Source: an uncultured Oenococcus sp.
GTDB taxonomy: Bacteria > Bacillota > Bacilli > Lactobacillales > Lactobacillaceae
NCBI GenBank assembly: GCA_934229385.1
Contig: CAKQDH010000003.1
Location: 1-64,000 of the forward strand
Direction: 5' to 3'
DNA length: 64,000 nt
Below the pieces are notes generated by a model. It was not told the DNA's origin, did not search any database, and worked only from the letters and a program-made list of their open reading frames with translations. A program made the translations under genes and the position numbers. Within the stretch, counting starts at the first letter, position 1, and every line of letters begins with the position of its first letter. Positions 55,696 to 64,000 of the stretch are shown here, in pieces.

Positions 55696-57042
55696 ATGAC
55701 ACATATTTCATTTGATAGTTCAAAGTTAACTAAATTTGTTCATAAAAACGAACTAAGTGAAATCCAACCTTTAGTTACAGCTGCTAATGATGAACTGCGA
55801 AAAGGCAAGGGCGCTGGAAGCGAAATGCGCGATTGGATTAATTTACCAGAAAACTTTGATAAAGATGAATTTACAAAAATAAAAAAAGCTGCTAAAAAAA
55901 TACAATCAGAATCTAAAGTATTTGTAGTTATCGGGATTGGTGGTTCTTATTTGGGCGCTAAAATGGCGGTTGATTTTCTTAATGATACCTTTTTTAATTA
56001 TTTACCAGATAATCAACGTAAATATCCTCAGGTATTCTTTGCAGGAAATTCAATAAGCCCTACCTACGTTTATGACCTAATTCATTTAATAGGCGATAGA
56101 GACTTTTCTATTAATGTTATATCAAAATCTGGGACCACAACTGAACCTTCTATTGCTTTTCGAATATTTAAAAAGAAATTAATCGAAAAATATGGAGAAA
56201 AAGAAGCTAATAATAGAATTTATATTACAACTGATAAAAAAAATGGTGCACTTAGAAAAGAAGTTAATGCAAAAAAATATGAGTCCTTTATTATTCCAGA
56301 TGGAATAGGAGGAAGGTTTACGGTTTTAACTCCAGTAGGTTTATTACCTATTGCAGTTTCTGGCGCTAATATTGATAATCTTATGAAAGGGGCTGATGAT
56401 GCTTCAAAAGAATACACAAATGCAGATGTAAATAAAAATGATGCTTATCGTTATGCAGCTTTAAGAAATATTTTATATCGGAAGGGATATGCTACTGAGC
56501 TTCTAGAAAACTATGAACCAAATATGAAATATTTCGCTGAATGGTGGAAACAATTAATGGGTGAGTCAGAAGGAAAAGATCAAAAAAGTATCTATCCTTC
56601 TTCAGCTAACTTTTCTACTGATTTACACTCTTTAGGACAATATATTCAAGAAGGAAGAAGAACCTTAATGGAAACTGTTGTTAAAATTGACCACCCTAAT
56701 CATAACGTTGAAGTTCCTAAAGAAGCAGGTAATTTAGATGGTTTTAAATATTTAGAAGGGAACACCATGGATTTTGTTAATACAAAGGCTTTTCAAGCTG
56801 TTGTTTTAGCTCATACTGATGGTGGAGTCCCGAACATGAGTATTCATATTCCAGACCAAAGTCCCTATACTCTTGGCTATTTAATTTACTTTTTTGAAAT
56901 TGCGGTTTCTATTTCAGGTTACCTTAATGGCGTAAATCCTTTCAATCAGCCAGGAGTTGAAGCTTATAAACAAAATATGTTTGCTTTATTAGGAAGGCCT
57001 GGGTTCGAGAAATTAAAAAACAAATTAGAAGAAAAATTATAA
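55696..57042 (+). CDS. pgi: Glucose-6-phosphate isomerase
   Basis: A 448-residue gram-positive-type Pgi (glucose-6-P to fructose-6-P). Blocks [35 protein letters not shown] (phosphate site), [18 protein letters not shown] with its catalytic region, [15 protein letters not shown] and the C-terminal [16 protein letters not shown] are all intact. An AAGGAG precedes the ATG by seven bases. It is monocistronic, closed by the terminator at 57235-57266. It links hexose phosphates to the oxidative branch used before phosphoketolase. Confidence 0.98.
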   Translation: MTHISFDSSKLTKFVHKNELSEIQPLVTAANDELRKGKGAGSEMRDWINLPENFDKDEFTKIKKAAKKIQSESKVFVVIGIGGSYLGAKMAVDFLNDTFFNYLPDNQRKYPQVFFAGNSISPTYVYDLIHLIGDRDFSINVISKSGTTTEPSIAFRIFKKKLIEKYGEKEANNRIYITTDKKNGALRKEVNAKKYESFIIPDGIGGRFTVLTPVGLLPIAVSGANIDNLMKGADDASKEYTNADVNKNDAYRYAALRNILYRKGYATELLENYEPNMKYFAEWWKQLMGESEGKDQKSIYPSSANFSTDLHSLGQYIQEGRRTLMETVVKIDHPNHNVEVPKEAGNLDGFKYLEGNTMDFVNTKAFQAVVLAHTDGGVPNMSIHIPDQSPYTLGYLIYFFEIAVSISGYLNGVNPFNQPGVEAYKQNMFALLGRPGFEKLKNKLEEKL

Positions 57043-57234
57043 CCTAATTTTTAAAGATAAATAAATTGAGTATTTTTTATATCTTTACTTTTAATTTTTA
57101 ATGAAAAAAATTAATAAGAAATCCTGTAATGAAAATCTTGGATGAATATCATAATAAAATCAAATTAGCCCCTTATAGTTAATTAATTATTGTTATCTTC
57201 TGAATACAATAATATATTAAAAATAATAAAGTCT

Positions 57235-57270
57235 AAAAAGCATCGTTAATTTTAACGATGCTTTTTTATT
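57235..57270. terminator. Bidirectional terminator between pgi and citF
   Basis: Arms 57235-57249 (AAAAAGCATCGTTAA) and 57252-57266 (TTAACGATGCTTTTT) are perfectly complementary, with runs of A and T on either side. It closes pgi and the minus-strand pyc-citDEF operon. Confidence 0.92.
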
Positions 57271-57292
57271 ATTTCAAATGAAAGCTTTATTT

Positions 57293-58831
57293 TTAATCTT
57301 TCACTTGTTTAATAGTATCTATAATAGATCCGTCCCTATATTCAATTAAAGCCACAACTTTATCAGTAAAAGTCAAAGATTTTGGTTTACCTACCCGACG
57401 TTGAGCTAACTGTTGGAGCTGTTGGATAGTATAAAGAGGAATATTTGGCAAGTGATGAAATATTTGAAGCAAATCTTTTCGCTTAGGATTGATTGCAATA
57501 CCATACTCAGTAACAACGACATCAACAGAATCACCCGGGGTAATTACCGTATTAACTTTAGGAACCACAGTAGCAATTCTACCTCTAGTTAACGGAGCAC
57601 AAATAATAGTTAATTTAGCAGAAGAAGCATCTTGATGGCCTCCAATAGCTCCACGGATAATACCGTTAGACCCAGTCATCACATTAACATTAAAATCCGT
57701 ATCGATTTCTAAAGCACTCAAAATAGAAACATCTAATTGATTAACTAAAGCCCCTTTATTATATGGATCAGCATACCAAGAAGCATTAGTTTCTTGTTGA
57801 TTAGGATTATTTTGCATAGCTTGAGCTGAAGCTTTATCAAAATCTTGAGCTGCCATTATTTTACCAATAAGTCCCTCATTTAGTAAATCGGTAATTGGTT
57901 TAGTGACTCCTCCTACAGTATAAGAAGCTTTAATTTTGTTCTTTAACATAGCAGAACGTAAGTAACGAGTTACCGCTAAAGCTGCTCCACCAGTTCCAGT
58001 TTGAAAAGAAAAATTATTTTTAAAATAAGGCGAATTAGTTATTACATCACTAACGGTTTTAGCAATTTTTAACTCTTTAGGATCCTTAGTAAATCTAGTA
58101 GCCCCTGATCCAATTTTATTAGGGTCCCCTACTTGGTCAACTTTAATTACATAATCTACTTGGGTTTGTTGAATAGAAGCCGGTAAGTTAGGAAAAGGTA
58201 CAATATTATCAGTTAATAAAATTACTCTATTAGCATATTGGGCATCCATTAAAGCGTAACCCAAAGAACCACAAACAGCATTCCCATAAATCCCATTGGC
58301 ATTACCTAAAGGATCAGAATTGGGAACACCTAAAAAAGCTACATCAATTTTTATTTTTCCTTCTTCAATAGCTCGGGCTCGTCCTCCATGAGAACGAAAA
58401 ATTACTGGAGATTTTAAACCGCCATGAGAAATAAAATCACCAGCAGAACCCCTCATTCCAGAACTAGTGATATGCGTAATTGTTCCAGATTTAATGGCTT
58501 TTATTAAAATATCATTCATTACTCCAGTTAATGAAGAAGAAGCCAAGGTTAAATCTTTAATACCTAAATCTAGAATAACTTTCATAACTTTATTAAAAAT
58601 ATAATCCCCATTTCGAAAATGGTGATGAAAAGAAATTGTCATCCCGTTTTTGACGATTTTAGGTACAATTTCTTTAAGAGATTTTTTAACTTTATTATCT
58701 CCATTACAAACTTGAACCTTAGGAGCAATTCTTTGTATGCTTGGATTATCGATACTTGTAGTCTTAAAGGGCTTATAATCCAATTTTTTCATTAAACTAC
58801 TTGGCAAATTACGACCAACATTATTTTTCAA
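57293..58831 (-). CDS. citF: Citrate lyase alpha subunit (citrate CoA-transferase)
   Basis: A 512-residue CitF, which exchanges acetate for citrate on the acyl carrier subunit. Family blocks are [77 protein letters not shown] and [14 protein letters not shown]. The start is a TTG after AAGGAGGGT, and it overlaps the end of citE by 11 bases. It is the last gene of the operon pyc-citD-citE-citF; citX and citG, usual next, are absent, and a terminator follows directly. Confidence 0.95.
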   Translation of the reverse strand: MKNNVGRNLPSSLMKKLDYKPFKTTSIDNPSIQRIAPKVQVCNGDNKVKKSLKEIVPKIVKNGMTISFHHHFRNGDYIFNKVMKVILDLGIKDLTLASSSLTGVMNDILIKAIKSGTITHITSSGMRGSAGDFISHGGLKSPVIFRSHGGRARAIEEGKIKIDVAFLGVPNSDPLGNANGIYGNAVCGSLGYALMDAQYANRVILLTDNIVPFPNLPASIQQTQVDYVIKVDQVGDPNKIGSGATRFTKDPKELKIAKTVSDVITNSPYFKNNFSFQTGTGGAALAVTRYLRSAMLKNKIKASYTVGGVTKPITDLLNEGLIGKIMAAQDFDKASAQAMQNNPNQQETNASWYADPYNKGALVNQLDVSILSALEIDTDFNVNVMTGSNGIIRGAIGGHQDASSAKLTIICAPLTRGRIATVVPKVNTVITPGDSVDVVVTEYGIAINPKRKDLLQIFHHLPNIPLYTIQQLQQLAQRRVGKPKSLTFTDKVVALIEYRDGSIIDTIKQVKD

Positions 58832-59732
58832 TGTAGTTACCCTCCTTATCTAATAAATTAGATGCTTTCGCTAATTTCATGATTCTCTGCGCCCTTAAAG
58901 CCACAGGCCGGTCAACCATTTGTCCATTCATAGATACAACCCCGGAACCATTACTGTGTGCTTCAGAAATAGCATCCATCGTATTTTGAGCATTTTGGAC
59001 TTCAGCTTTACTAGGAGCATAAACTTTATTTACCATTGGAATTTGTCGGGGGTTAACTAATGATTTACCGTCAAAACCAAGTTCATGAATATGACGAGTT
59101 TCTTTATAAAATCCTTCAGTATCAGACATGTCAGTAAAAACTGTATCAAAAGCCGCAATATTGGCAGCTCTGGCTGCATGTAGTACCATATTCCTAGCAA
59201 ATTCTAATTCTGCTCCATCCGGGTAACGATGAGTTTTCATATCAGTAGTATAATCTTCAGCCGAAAGAGCAATCCCAATCATACGTTTAGAAGCAGCAGC
59301 TATTTGAGGGGCATTTAAAACCCCTTTAGCACTTTCAATAGCTGCCATCAAATGAGTAGACCCTGGCTTCCGACCAAATTTTTTTTCTGCAGTCAAAACA
59401 TCATTCTCCAATTTTTTTATCATTTGAGCGGATTCAGTTTTAGGCAATCTAATCACATCAATACCAGCTTTAACCATAGCTAAAACATCATTTCTATAAT
59501 AAGTTGTATCTAACCCATTAATTCGAACTACTAATTCTGCTTTCCCGTAATCTTGAGTTTTTAAAGCTTCATAAACTAAATTTCGAGCAGCATCTTTTTC
59601 TGTTATGGACACAGCATCTTCTAAATCAAACATAATTGAATCAGCTCCATAAATCCCAGCATCTTGAAGCATAGCAGGATTATTTCCTGGAACAAACATC
59701 ATGGTACGCCGTAAACGTTCTTCTTGAGCCAT
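58821..59732 (-). CDS. citE: Citrate lyase beta subunit (citryl-ACP lyase)
   Basis: A 303-residue CitE that cleaves citryl-carrier to oxaloacetate and acetyl-carrier. [28 protein letters not shown] (with the Mg2+ ligand region), [31 protein letters not shown] and [13 protein letters not shown] match the HpcH/citE family. The reading frame is open further upstream to 59852, but the ATG at 59732, one base after the citD stop and preceded by GGGGGGT, gives the standard N-terminus. It overlaps citF by 11 bases. Part of the same operon. Confidence 0.95.
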   Translation of the reverse strand: MAQEERLRRTMMFVPGNNPAMLQDAGIYGADSIMFDLEDAVSITEKDAARNLVYEALKTQDYGKAELVVRINGLDTTYYRNDVLAMVKAGIDVIRLPKTESAQMIKKLENDVLTAEKKFGRKPGSTHLMAAIESAKGVLNAPQIAAASKRMIGIALSAEDYTTDMKTHRYPDGAELEFARNMVLHAARAANIAAFDTVFTDMSDTEGFYKETRHIHELGFDGKSLVNPRQIPMVNKVYAPSKAEVQNAQNTMDAISEAHSNGSGVVSMNGQMVDRPVALRAQRIMKLAKASNLLDKEGNYIEK

Positions 59733-59733
59733 A

Positions 59734-60027
59734 TTAAAGTACCCCCCAAACTGGTTCTCCAGTGGTCCCCGTAGCTCGCTGAGCTGCGGTAATAGTTCTA
59801 GCTTTAATAACACAATCCAAAGCTCCCTTATCCACAGCTTTAACGTCAACATTTTTAATTTTCATATTTTTTAAAGTAGATATAATAACAGATTTTATTT
59901 GATCTCCAAATTCTTTTTGCACATCTGATTGTAAATTAATTTGTATCCCATTGTTACTTTGGGACAAAGTAATTTGGATGTCAGAAGATTCTAAAGTCCC
60001 AGCAACAGCAGCTTTTTCAATTTTCAT
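59734..60027 (-). CDS. citD: Citrate lyase acyl carrier protein (gamma subunit)
   Basis: A 97-residue CitD, the carrier that bears the phosphoribosyl-dephospho-CoA prosthetic group. The attachment serine lies in AGTLESSDIQITLS near residue 14. The ending RATGTTGEPVWGVL is normal for the family. Its ATG overlaps the pyc stop codon (ATGA at 60027-60024), and its ribosome-binding site GGGGGA is within the last pyc codons, so the two are translationally coupled. citC, needed for acetylation, is not in the window. Confidence 0.95.
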   Translation of the reverse strand: MKIEKAAVAGTLESSDIQITLSQSNNGIQINLQSDVQKEFGDQIKSVIISTLKNMKIKNVDVKAVDKGALDCVIKARTITAAQRATGTTGEPVWGVL

Positions 60028-63000
60028 TCTTTTCCCCCTTTTTTAACATCTGATAACTCAATCATAAGATCACCATTTTGTATAGCTTCTCCTTCAGAAA
60101 CATTAATTTTAGAAATAATTCCACCTTTCGGGGCTTGTACAGTAGTTTCCATTTTCATCGCTTCAGTAACAATTAAAGAGTCGCCTTTTTTTACTTTTTG
60201 TCCCTCTTTAACTAAGACTTTAACTACCGATCCATTAATAGTAGCTCCCAATTGATTTATATCAGAAGGGTCTGCCTTTTTCTTACTAGAAGAAGCAGCC
60301 TGAGATAATTGTTTAACAGTACTATCTTGGATTATAATTTTTTGGTCTTGCCCATTAATATTAAAATATAAAACACGGTTATTATTGGAATCTATATTGC
60401 CAATATCTTCTAATTTAATAACCAAGTTTTTTCCCTCATCTAAAGAAATATTAACTGTTTCCCCTATTCTAATACCTTGAAAAAAGGTAGGAGTGTCTAA
60501 AATAGAGACATCACCATATTTTTTATAACGATTAAAATAATCTAAGAAAACTTTAGGGTAAATAGCATAACTTAAAAGCTCTTTAAAAGTTGGTTGTCTG
60601 CCAATTAAAGAAGCTAATTTCTCTTTTAGTTTATTAAAATCAATAGGTTTGGCCAATTGCCCTGGACGTACTGTTAAAGGCTTTTTATCTTTTAAGATGA
60701 TTTTTTGTAACTTTTTAGGGAAACCGCCTGCAGGCTGTCCAATATTTCCAGCAAAAAAATTAATTACAGATTCAGGAAAATCAATCTCATCTCCTCGTTG
60801 ATAAATATCCTTTGGCATAAGATCATTTTGTATCATAAATAATGTCATGTCACCAACAACTTTAGAACTAGGAGTAACTTTAATAATATCGCCAAACATT
60901 TGATTTACTTTAATATACATATCCTGAATCTGGTTCCATTTATCACCCAAACCTGAAGATTTAGCTTGTTGTTGAAGGTTTGAATATTGTCCACCTGGCA
61001 TTTGTGCCTGATAAACAGTAGTTAAAGACCCCACTACACCATTAGAAAAATCTTGGTAGTAAGGCCTAATTGACTGCCAATAATCATTAATCTTTTCGGC
61101 ATTAGAAATATTTATAGCAGGTTGCCGACTAGAATTAGATAAAGCATAATACAAAGAACCTAAAGCCGGCTGACTAGTTGTGCCAGAAAAAGAATTTGCA
61201 GCCACGTCTACAACATCAACTCCAGCTTTAACAGCTTGCACATAAGTAGCAATCCCATTTCCGGTAGTATCATGCATATGTAAATGAACAGGAATATCTA
61301 AAACATTTTTTAAAGTCGAGACTAACTTATAAGCACCTTCAGGTTTTAAAACTCCAGCCATATCTTTAATAGCAATAATATCGGCACCTATAGATTGGAG
61401 ATCAAGAGCTAATTGCTTAAAATATTCTAATGTATATTTATGTTGATTAGGATTTAAAATATCCCCAGTATAACAAATAGTACCTTCAGCAATCTTCCCA
61501 GTATCTTTAACAGCTTGAATACTTTTCTCCATTTGAGGCAACCAATTCAAACTATCAAAAATTCGAAAAACATCAATGCCGTTTTTCGCTGATTCTTTAA
61601 TAAATTCTTCAATTACATTATCAGAATAATTTTTATACCCAACAGCATTACTTCCTCGAAATAACATCTGAAATAAAGTTCTAGGCATAGCTTTTCTTAA
61701 TTTTTTTAAACGTTCCCAAGGATCTTCATTTAAAAAACGATAAGCTACATCGAATGTAGCACCGCCCCACATTTCATAAGAGAACAATTGTGGAAGAGCT
61801 TTTTGAGAGTTTTTAGCAACTGCTAACATATCTTTAGTACGCATTCGAGTAGCAAATAAACTTTGGTGGGCGTCACGCATAGTTGTATCTGTAAGTAATA
61901 CCCTTTTTTGATTTAATAACCATGTCTTAAGTTTATTTACTCCATATTTATCCAAAACATCTTTTGCTGTAAAAATCTTATCAGGGAGTTCGCTAAAATG
62001 GTCAGGTTTACCAACTTTAGGATAATATTTATTTTTTTCTCTAGGAACACCGCTAAATCCATTAACGGTAACATCACCAATATATTGAAGTAACTTACTA
62101 GTCTTTTGTGCTGACTCAGGAAAATTAAACAATTCTGGATGTTTCTCTACAAAATGTGTATCAGCACGTCCTTGTTGAAAAATTGATTGAGAAATTACGT
62201 TTAATAAAAATGGAATGTTAGTTTTAACTCCACGAATTTTAAATTCATTTAAAGCCCGTAACATTTTTCGGGAAGTATTTTTAAAATTGTCGGCTTTTAC
62301 AATTACTTTAGCCAAAAGAGAATCAAAATATGGGGTTACCTCTGATCCCACTGAAAGACTACCGGTATCTAGCCTTACACCATTTCCTCCAGGTAGATGA
62401 CAAGCCATAACAGTTCCTGTATCTGGCATGAAATGGTTAGTTGGGTCCTCTGTAGTAATCCGGCATTGAATAGCACATCCATGATAAGTAATTTGTTTTT
62501 GTGATGGAAAACCAATATCTTTAAATAAATCTAACCCTTGGGCGATTTTGATCTGGGTTTGTACAATATCATATCCGGTAATTAATTCCGTTACCGTATG
62601 TTCAACTTGAAGTCTTGGATTTACTTCTAAGAAATAAAATTTATTATCTTCAACTAAAAATTCAATAGTAGCAGCATTTACATAATGCGCACTTCTAGCA
62701 ATTTTAACGGCAGATTGACAAATTTGTTCTCGTAATTTTTTAGGTACCGCTATAGCAGGAGCAAATTCAATTATTTTTTGATTCCTTCTTTGGACAGAAC
62801 AATCACGTTCAAATAAATGAATTATATTACCAAAATAATCACCTAAGATCTGAACTTCTACATGTTTAGGATGAGACAATAACTTTTCTAAATAAACTTC
62901 TGGGCTTCCAAAAGCTTTCTGGGCTTCAGATTGAGCAGTATTAAAAGCTTCTTTTAAATTACTAGCTTTTGATACAATCCGCATTCCACGGCCTCCGCCG

Positions 63001-63485
63001 CCCATAGCAGCCTTAATCATAATTGGAAAACCATATTTATTACCAAAAGCTATAGCTTTTTCTACAGAGCCAACTGGTTTATCAGTCCCAGGTATTGCTT
63101 GTACCCCAGCCTTTCTAGCTACTTTTTTTGCTGCAACCTTATCACCAAACATTTTCAAATGATTAACTTTAGGCCCAATAAAAATGATCCCTTCATCCTT
63201 ACAACGCTGAGCAAATTGTGCATTTTCGGATAAAAATCCATAACCAGGATGAATAGCATCAGCACCATGAATTTTAGCAATTTTAATAATATTTTCAATA
63301 TCTAAATATGCTGCAACAGGCTTATCTGAACTTTTTAACTGGTAAGCTTCATCAGCTTCAAAACGATGATCAGATAAATTATCTTCTTTAGCATAAATAG
63401 CAACCGTTTTTAAGCCTAATTCATGACATGCACGAATAATTCGTTTGGCTATTTCACCTCTATTTGCAATTAAGATTTTTTTCAA
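60024..63485 (-). CDS. pyc: Pyruvate carboxylase
   Basis: A 1153-residue single-chain pyruvate carboxylase. It has an N-terminal biotin carboxylase (ILIANRGEIAKRIIRACHE, then GGGGRGMRIV near residue 165 and EVNPRLQVEHTVTE), a carboxyltransferase from about residue 530 (LLTDTTMRDAHQSLFATR, VFRIFDSLNWL, the carboxylated-lysine segment IKDMAGVLKP, HLHMHDTTGNG) and a C-terminal biotin carrier (EAMKMETTV, biotinyl-Lys about 1115). It makes oxaloacetate from pyruvate, bicarbonate and ATP, or could run in reverse. The start is TTG after AGGAT. It heads the citrate lyase genes, with an ATGA overlap to citD. Confidence 0.97.
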   Translation of the reverse strand: MKKILIANRGEIAKRIIRACHELGLKTVAIYAKEDNLSDHRFEADEAYQLKSSDKPVAAYLDIENIIKIAKIHGADAIHPGYGFLSENAQFAQRCKDEGIIFIGPKVNHLKMFGDKVAAKKVARKAGVQAIPGTDKPVGSVEKAIAFGNKYGFPIMIKAAMGGGGRGMRIVSKASNLKEAFNTAQSEAQKAFGSPEVYLEKLLSHPKHVEVQILGDYFGNIIHLFERDCSVQRRNQKIIEFAPAIAVPKKLREQICQSAVKIARSAHYVNAATIEFLVEDNKFYFLEVNPRLQVEHTVTELITGYDIVQTQIKIAQGLDLFKDIGFPSQKQITYHGCAIQCRITTEDPTNHFMPDTGTVMACHLPGGNGVRLDTGSLSVGSEVTPYFDSLLAKVIVKADNFKNTSRKMLRALNEFKIRGVKTNIPFLLNVISQSIFQQGRADTHFVEKHPELFNFPESAQKTSKLLQYIGDVTVNGFSGVPREKNKYYPKVGKPDHFSELPDKIFTAKDVLDKYGVNKLKTWLLNQKRVLLTDTTMRDAHQSLFATRMRTKDMLAVAKNSQKALPQLFSYEMWGGATFDVAYRFLNEDPWERLKKLRKAMPRTLFQMLFRGSNAVGYKNYSDNVIEEFIKESAKNGIDVFRIFDSLNWLPQMEKSIQAVKDTGKIAEGTICYTGDILNPNQHKYTLEYFKQLALDLQSIGADIIAIKDMAGVLKPEGAYKLVSTLKNVLDIPVHLHMHDTTGNGIATYVQAVKAGVDVVDVAANSFSGTTSQPALGSLYYALSNSSRQPAINISNAEKINDYWQSIRPYYQDFSNGVVGSLTTVYQAQMPGGQYSNLQQQAKSSGLGDKWNQIQDMYIKVNQMFGDIIKVTPSSKVVGDMTLFMIQNDLMPKDIYQRGDEIDFPESVINFFAGNIGQPAGGFPKKLQKIILKDKKPLTVRPGQLAKPIDFNKLKEKLASLIGRQPTFKELLSYAIYPKVFLDYFNRYKKYGDVSILDTPTFFQGIRIGETVNISLDEGKNLVIKLEDIGNIDSNNNRVLYFNINGQDQKIIIQDSTVKQLSQAASSSKKKADPSDINQLGATINGSVVKVLVKEGQKVKKGDSLIVTEAMKMETTVQAPKGGIISKINVSEGEAIQNGDLMIELSDVKKGGKE

Positions 63486-63817
63486 ATTAATTATCCTGTC
63501 CTTTTATTTTTCGTAAAGCTTATTAATTTTCCTTAAACATAAAAAAATATTTTATAAATAAATTAATACTTCATTATAAAAACAATTTGACTATAACTCT
63601 ATTTTAACAATATGTAAATAAAGCGCTTAACTTTTGCAAATTTAAAAAATTTTTTACTTTATATCTGTTTATATTAAAAAATTAGGTTTTAATTTTTATA
63701 AGACCCAAATTGTAAATTTATAAATTTATATAATATAATTTAAAATTGAAAGCTTAGTTAAATTTTATTAAAATTAGAAATTTAATATTTTAAAAATTTA
63801 TCAAAAGAATTTTAACC
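63486..63817. other. Divergent control region between pyc-citDEF and the citI-like gene
   Basis: About 332 AT-rich bases. It carries a cre-like site (63616-63632), a minus-strand TATAAT (63578-63573), a candidate -10 for pyc with about 80 bases of leader, and plus-strand TATAAT words at 63729-63734 and 63734-63739 that could serve the regulator gene. CitI operators are usually AT-rich imperfect repeats in such regions; I could not assign one. Confidence 0.5.
63616..63632. promoter_or_regulatory. cre-like site upstream of pyc
   Basis: AAATAAAGCGCTTAACT includes the palindrome AAGCGCTT (63621-63628) and fits the CcpA cre consensus core. It lies about 43 bases upstream of the candidate pyc -10 on the minus strand. 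This would give catabolite control of the citrate/oxaloacetate operon. Confidence 0.5.
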
Positions 63818-64000
63818 ATGAAAAAAAATATCACCCATGAAGAATTGCTAGTTCATATAGCTCAAGATTATTATTATAATCATCTTTCTATTTCAGAAGT
63901 AGCTCGTAAATACCAGACTAGTCGTTATTTAATTACTAAATATTTACAAAGAGCTTTAAAAAATAATGTCGTTACGATTCAAATTCATTCTCCTTATGCT
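63818..64000 (+). CDS. CitI-like SorC/DeoR-family regulator (cut by window end)
   Basis: Only the first 61 codons are in the window. They read as a helix-turn-helix start: AQDYYYNHLSISEVARKYQTS followed by RYLITKYLQRALKNNVV in residues 15-52. This matches the N-terminal domain of SorC-family sugar-binding regulators and in particular the CitI activators of citrate operons. Its position, divergent from pyc-citDEF, agrees: CitI genes sit next to and divergent from the cit operon. The remaining ligand-binding domain lies outside. The ribosome-binding site is weak (AAAAGAA). Confidence 0.8.
   Translation, partial: MKKNITHEELLVHIAQDYYYNHLSISEVARKYQTSRYLITKYLQRALKNNVVTIQIHSPYA

Noticed and set aside
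1..64000. tRNA, rRNA, tmRNA, T-box, CRISPR array or intact insertion sequence
   Set aside because: No T-loop GGTTCAAATCC-like words in context, no T-box GGTGG-ACCGCG, no regularly spaced repeats and no transposase frame were seen.

Overview
The window is very AT-rich (roughly 70% A+T by eye) and looks like the chromosome of a heterofermentative lactic acid bacterium of the Lactobacillaceae. The main clues are xylulose-5-phosphate/fructose-6-phosphate phosphoketolase, a monomeric B12-dependent ribonucleotide reductase of the Lactobacillus leichmannii type, citrate lyase subunits with a CitI-like regulator, an MFS-DUF4811 pair, gram-positive SOS boxes (CGAAC-N4-GTTCG), frequent TTG starts, and small genes separated by long AT-rich spacers. 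The species cannot be named from the sequence. I see no rRNA, tRNA, CRISPR array, intact insertion sequence or prophage.

Layout. 1-6.7 kb: an accessory-looking stretch with an MFS exporter, an unknown gene, a GC-richer island with the remains of a reading frame, an orphan OppA-like binding protein, and an SOS-controlled umuC-like polymerase gene split by a -1 frameshift, followed by its YolD-like partner. 7.3-22.7 kb: DegV, enolase, gluconokinase, mannose-6-phosphate isomerase, PTS enzyme I without HPr, a CoaA-like kinase, an MFS drug exporter with DUF4811, a GNAT and phosphoketolase. 21.8-26.8 kb (minus strand): nucleoside hydrolase, nucleoside transporter, oxidoreductase, RpiA and Rpe, which would feed ribose carbon into the phosphoketolase pathway. 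27.3-30.2 kb: aspartase, then three small genes including a DUF536-like plasmid-type protein, then about 1.2 kb without genes. 31.4-46.9 kb: a TIM-barrel protein, a P-type ATPase, a macro-domain protein, TauE/DUF1634, an HtpX-like protein lacking a zinc-ligand histidine, an aldo/keto reductase, a SmtB-type metal sensor, DedA, CorA, a serine hydrolase and a glutamine-amidotransferase-like hydrolase. 47-53 kb: a second perfect SOS box upstream of a small membrane-protein gene, further small genes, the B12-dependent reductase and two unknown proteins. 53-64 kb: Ogt, UbiB/AarF, Pgi, and a minus-strand operon pyc-citD-citE-citF facing a truncated citI-like gene at the right edge.

Together the metabolic genes cover much of a 6-phosphogluconate/phosphoketolase lifestyle: gluconate, hexose-6-phosphates and nucleoside ribose enter, RpiA and Rpe make xylulose-5-phosphate, Xfp splits it, and enolase serves the lower branch. 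Oxaloacetate is the other node: pyruvate carboxylase and citrate lyase are translationally coupled in one operon, and aspartase can turn aspartate into fumarate. The observations most worth a second look are the pyc-citDEF operon, the two SOS-box loci (one on a split polymerase gene with slippery heptamers, one on an uncharacterised small membrane protein), and the SEIVH version of the HtpX zinc motif.
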